Positions 60,296 to 64,000 of a stretch of 64,000 nt of DNA are shown piece by piece. A program made the position numbers and the translations under genes. This DNA comes from Asterella californica. Lineage: Eukaryota > Streptophyta > Marchantiopsida > Marchantiales > Aytoniaceae. Numbering within the stretch: the first letter of the stretch is position 1; every line of letters starts with the position of its first letter. Where the stretch lies: the NCBI GenBank assembly GCA_036924285.1, contig JAYKYS010000001.1, positions 8,333,501 to 8,397,500 of the forward strand, in the 5' to 3' direction. The notes below the pieces were generated by a model, which did not search any database, was not told the origin of the DNA, and was given only the letters and a program-made list of their open reading frames with translations.

Positions 60296-60434
60296 CCACA
60301 CAATAAAAAAGTTAGACAATGCATTCCTAAATTCCAGACAAGTTTCGACTCAATTACAATCTATACAATCTTTTCATCAAATAAGACGGTGAGGTCTTGC
60401 AAACGCAAAGCCCTTGCAATTCCATTGCATGAAT

Positions 60435-62521
60435 AGCGACTTGTTGGGTGTAAGGCGTATGTACTTGTGCTTAGAGAGTTGAGGAAGAAGTTAGACGACT
60501 GTTCTAAAGTTTGCACTTTCATAAGCTACTCTGAACAAACAAAGGAATACAGACTACTTGCCAATAAAGAGAAGATTGTCATTAGTAGGGATGTTTTCTT
60601 TGATGAGGCAAATCATACTGCTCATCTTGAGGTAGAGAAGAAGGAGACTACCACTACCTCCAATGATACTAGTCTAGCTTTCAGATATCTTCTTTCTGAT
60701 AGGTTACAAGATAATCAGTCTGATGGTAATGTACCAGAAGCTGTTAGAGGTGGTGTAGATGTTGATGTTGCTGAAACAAAACATATCGTGCACTCACTTG
60801 AGTTGGTAGTAGATCTAGGATATCTTGCCACACAAGCTACAGTTCCAGCTTCAGTACTTGAACAAGTGCTTCAACCACTTCAGAATCAAGTAAGAAGATC
60901 TACTCGAATCAAGAGGCTACCTGCTCGACTTGCTTAGATGTGGTTGGCAGAGGCGATTGATAACGCAGAACCACTCAAGTTCGAAGATGCTATGAAGTCT
61001 GAGAAGTGGACAAAGACAATGAAGTAGGAGTTTATTGCATTGCAGAAAAACGATACTTGGTTCTTGACAACTCTTCCTAAAGGGAAGAAGTTGATTGGAA
61101 CCAAATGGGTGTTTAAAATGAAGTACCATGCTGATGATACAATTCAGAGTATAAGACTTGACTTGTAGCCAAGGGCTATCTACAGCAGCAAGGGGAGGAC
61201 TATGGTGAGACATTTACTCCTGTAGCGAAGATGAGTTCTGTTAGAATATGGTGTTGCTTAATAGCATATTCTATTCTTCAAAACTGGAAAGTATGGCAAC
61301 TAGATGTGAAGAATGTTTTTCTGAATGATAAAATACAAGAGGATGTATACATTCAGCAGCCACAAGGTTTTCAGGTTGTAGGAAAAGAACAGTTAGTATA
61401 CAAACTTCGTAAAGTCTTGTATGGCCTTAAGCAGGCTCCTAGAGCTTGGTTTACTAGGATAGACAGTTTCAAGGAAGAAGGGTTTCTCTTCTACAAGGGG
61501 AGATCCTAATTTATATATCCTAGTTACAGCAAAAGGGAGAGTATTGTGTTGCTGTTGTATGTGGATGATGTAATCTTCTCAAGCAGTGATGAAGAGGCTA
61601 TCTCTTTAGTGAAGTTACAGTTATCTACAGAGTTTGAGATTACTGACATAGACATACTTACCTAGTGTCTTGGAGTTCATTTAGTCGAAGATGGAAAAGT
61701 TCTGTATCTTGTACAAGATAAGTACATCAACGATACATTGAAGGAGTATCAGATGCATGACTGCAAGACAATGCCTACTCCAGTGATACTTTCGAAGGAT
61801 TGGTCTACTCAACATGGGTTTGACAAAGCGATTAACAGAACTGAGTACAGGAGACAGTGGGAAAGCTGATCTAAACGACCAGATCTGATCTAGCTTATGT
61901 TGTAAGCAAGCTTGGCCAGGAGATGGAGGATCCAAGAGTTCCACATTAGAAGGCAGCGAAACGAGTACTCATGTATCTGAAAGGTACAGAGTTTCATGGA
62001 TTGAAGTTTATTTCAATTAATCTTAAAGTTCTAACAGACTTTATGGATGCTGACTGGGCAGGTGATGTCATAGACCGGAAATCAAGATCTGGTTATGCAT
62101 TTCTGCTTGCAAGTGCAGCTGTTACTTGACAAAGTAAGAAACAGAAGGTTTCTTCTTTGTCATCCACAAAGCCGAATATCATGGACTGTGTAATGCAGTT
62201 CAGGAAGTCGTGTGGATAAGATGGATGCTGGAAGATCTGGGAGAGGTTCAAAGAGACCCAACTACCATTTTTACTGATAACATGAGTAGCATTGCTCTTG
62301 TCAAAAATCAAGTCCATCATGCAAGGACAAAGCACATTGAGGTGCAGGTCCATCGTGACAAAATACAAAGTGGAGAGATATGTGCCACTTGGGTACATAC
62401 TGATGACCAACTAGCAGATATATTCACTAAATCTTTGTCCAAACCTCAGTTTGATAAACTGAGAAATGACCTTGGTATATGTGAACTGCCCGTGATCTTA
62501 CGAGGAGGTGTTGAAGGATAA
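60435..62521 (+). pseudogene. Ty1/copia pol, 3' part, decayed
   Basis: Plus strand: integrase end (GCKAYVLV ... KIVISRDVFFDE), linker ending NQVRRSTRIKRLPARLA, RT (KNDTWFLTTLPKGKKLIGTK, VAKGYLQQQGEDYGETFTPV, YGLKQAPRAWF, LLYVDDVIFS), RNase H (DADWAGDVIDRKSRSGYAFL), and the end TKHIEVQVHRDKIQSGEI ... LADIFTKSLSKPQFDKLRND, stop at 62521. Internal stops and a frameshift (62,165) show decay. The 5' pol and gag are absent; the left edge joins the Helitron relic. The tract acgaggagg then tgttgaagg at 62,511 looks like a polypurine tract and the start of a 3' LTR, whose end I could not place. Confidence 0.9.
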
Positions 62522-63113
62522 TATAAGTTCACATTCTTTTCCTTTGTGACTGTTCAGTTGTCTGTGTGGAATACATGTCCTTACGATCTCTCAGTTCTTT
62601 CTCCCTATTGTGTGTCTGTTCTTATCTCCTACTTGTGTATATGCGTTGTAACTCTCACTGTTCCTTTGTTTCTTCACTGAGGCACCCCCAATGACCTTTG
62701 ACTCTGAAGATGATGACACATTTCTTTTGTCTGATCCCAAGTTCGCAGCTTCAGCTGTGTGTGCGCTCCTGCTAACTCTTGCTTTATCAACAGGCAGTAA
62801 GGAAGAAGATTGCTCACTGGAAAAGTATCATGTGTAAATAGTAGATGCTATTTAATTCAGCGTTTGGTGTTGATATACACCAATTTATATTGTGTACTAA
62901 TGTTCATCTCCTTTGGATCAGCATCAGTACGAGGACTCCTGCACGAGTTGGGGAAAGAATGGAAAATTGGAGTTAGTTCTACCGAGCAAATTTAGGGCAA
63001 GGAGCTGGAGAATAACTTAACCTTAGAAATGAAAGGCGACAAGAAGAATCGTCAAAATCTGATATGCACACGTGAAAATCCAGAACTCAAGTGCTAGAGA
63101 GAAATATACAGTG
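62522..63113. other. Probable copia LTR remnant and flank
   Basis: The left part presumably holds the copia 3' LTR (start near 62,511). The only open frame of note is the 48-codon one listed separately. Confidence 0.4.
62691..62837 (+). other. Small open frame (48 residues) with hydrophobic segment
   Basis: Begins MTFDSEDDDTFLLSDPKF, then a hydrophobic stretch AVCALLLTLAL, and ends in TAA. It could be a small membrane peptide, an exon, or chance within the LTR. Not recognised. Confidence 0.2.
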
Positions 63114-63296
63114 TTAGTTGCCTGGAGTAGATACTGAATTACTAATTGGAGGAGTGACCGAATCCCGAGGGGCGAGGAGTCTGCGACTATAATCAGAGTA
63201 ATGGTCTTCTGAATTCGAAGGTGACTTGCTATTTTCGAGTTCAACGTGATCGTGATAAAGTTCGGGTGCTGATGGAATGACCTCATCAGGTTGCAG
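63114..63296 (-). CDS. Possible C-terminal exon of a gene extending past the right edge
   Basis: After an acceptor GCGACAG, 60 codons read LQPDEVIPSAPELYHDHVEL then a Ser/Asp-rich low-complexity tail (SPSNSEDHYSDYSRR, SVTPPISNSVSTPGN) to a TAA stop. The amino-acid make-up looks protein-like rather than random. No domain is visible and the upstream exons would lie at higher coordinates, possibly outside the window. Confidence 0.35.
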   Translation of the reverse strand: MQPDEVIPSAPELYHDHVELENSKSPSNSEDHYSDYSRRLLAPRDSVTPPISNSVSTPGN

Positions 63297-63584
63297 CTGT
63301 CGCTTCAAATAAATACGTCGAGGATGACAATTGAAATTATATAGCTAGGAAGATATATACATCGAATCATGACTGTAGCTACAGCCCTCACCACAGGAAG
63401 ACATTTTCAAGTTGCCCAAGTGCTGCTCAGAGGTACAATAGGTGCGGAAGGAGAGAGAAGGTGCAAATGACGCAATGTCCGATATACACTCAGCTGCCTA
63501 GTTTCTGTTAAGTGCACAATCTTGCACCTTAAAATATAGCACTAGAGTTTTCTCATTCCAAATGCGTATGTACAATTCCATAAA

Positions 63585-63915
63585 ATTAGCACCTTTCTCA
63601 CAGATGGACATTTTTTCAATCAACTGAAATAACACCTATAGTATTAGCACCTTTTCGACAGATAGGCATTTTCAATCATTCGAAAGAGCACCTATAGTAT
63701 CCAAGTGCGATTTTGGAATTGCCTTCAAGATCACTTATAGTATAATTAGCACCTTTTGAGAGATAGGCACTTTCAATCGTTCGAAAGAGCACCTATAGTA
63801 TCCAAGTGCAATTTTGGAATTGCCCTCAAGATCACCTATAGCATTAGCACCTTTTGACGTACAGATAGGCACTTTCAATTGTTCGAAAGAACACCTATAG
63901 TATCCAAGTGTGATT
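63585..63915. repeat. Tandem repeat, ~100-bp units
   Basis: The block attagcacctttt begins units at 63585, 63643, 63745 and 63843 (the first is shortened). Each unit contains gataggcatttt/cactttcaat, ttcgaaagagcacctatagt and, in full units, ccaagtgcaattttggaatt. It may continue beyond the window as a minisatellite. Confidence 0.95.
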
Positions 63916-64000
63916 TTGCATCCTGAAGCTGAAGTGCTTTCCAAGTTCAAGCTGGTGCTTGGTTTTCATTAATTGTAACATGCATATATATGTAGGATTC

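Overview
The window looks like nuclear DNA of a streptophyte (a charophyte alga or early-diverging land plant). The reasons are a plant-type coilin, a plant-type Mediator subunit 32, a DUR3 urea symporter, small exons with GT-AG introns, and decayed Ty3/gypsy, Ty1/copia, Helitron and DDE transposons. The species itself is not recognised.

Layout: (1) 0.7-10.5 kb, minus strand: a coilin gene. I rebuilt 17 phase-compatible exons (about 802 residues), including one 32-nt microexon, one tentative 8-nt microexon, and a tandemly duplicated phase 2-2 exon. (2) 12.8-21.5 kb and 27.6-35.7 kb: two copies of one ~8-8.7 kb segment in the same orientation. Each carries a complete 14-exon DUR3-type urea/H+ symporter gene (663 residues; by hand count 20 residues differ, about 97% identity). 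(3) 21.5-27.6 kb, the spacer: hairpins, an intron-containing DDE transposase relic, an array of palindromic CAGGTTT repeats and degenerate sequence. (4) 36.3-37.6 kb, minus strand: a small three-exon gene of unknown function. (5) 39.6-51.2 kb: a nest of Ty3/gypsy debris. The minus strand holds gag-protease-RT-RNaseH-integrase relics, with an LTR plus primer-binding site inserted between the His and Cys halves of the integrase zinc finger. Plus-strand RT fragments and a decayed coiled-coil reading frame lie alongside. (6) 52.8-54.5 kb, plus strand: a complete 4-exon MED32 gene, followed by three in-phase exons of an unidentified coiled-coil protein. (7) 57.2-62.5 kb: an OTU/Helitron Rep relic abutting a decayed copia pol. 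(8) The right edge has one possible terminal exon of a minus-strand gene entering from outside, and a ~100-bp tandem repeat.

The host genes have housekeeping or nutrition roles (Cajal-body scaffold, urea uptake, transcription) and show no operon-like logic. The mobile elements are all broken. All gene models were assembled by eye from reading frames, splice signals and intron phase; no alignment or transcript data were available. The most notable host-gene features are the recent tandem DUR3 duplication and the exon-duplicated coilin. The most unusual non-coding feature is the palindromic repeat array.
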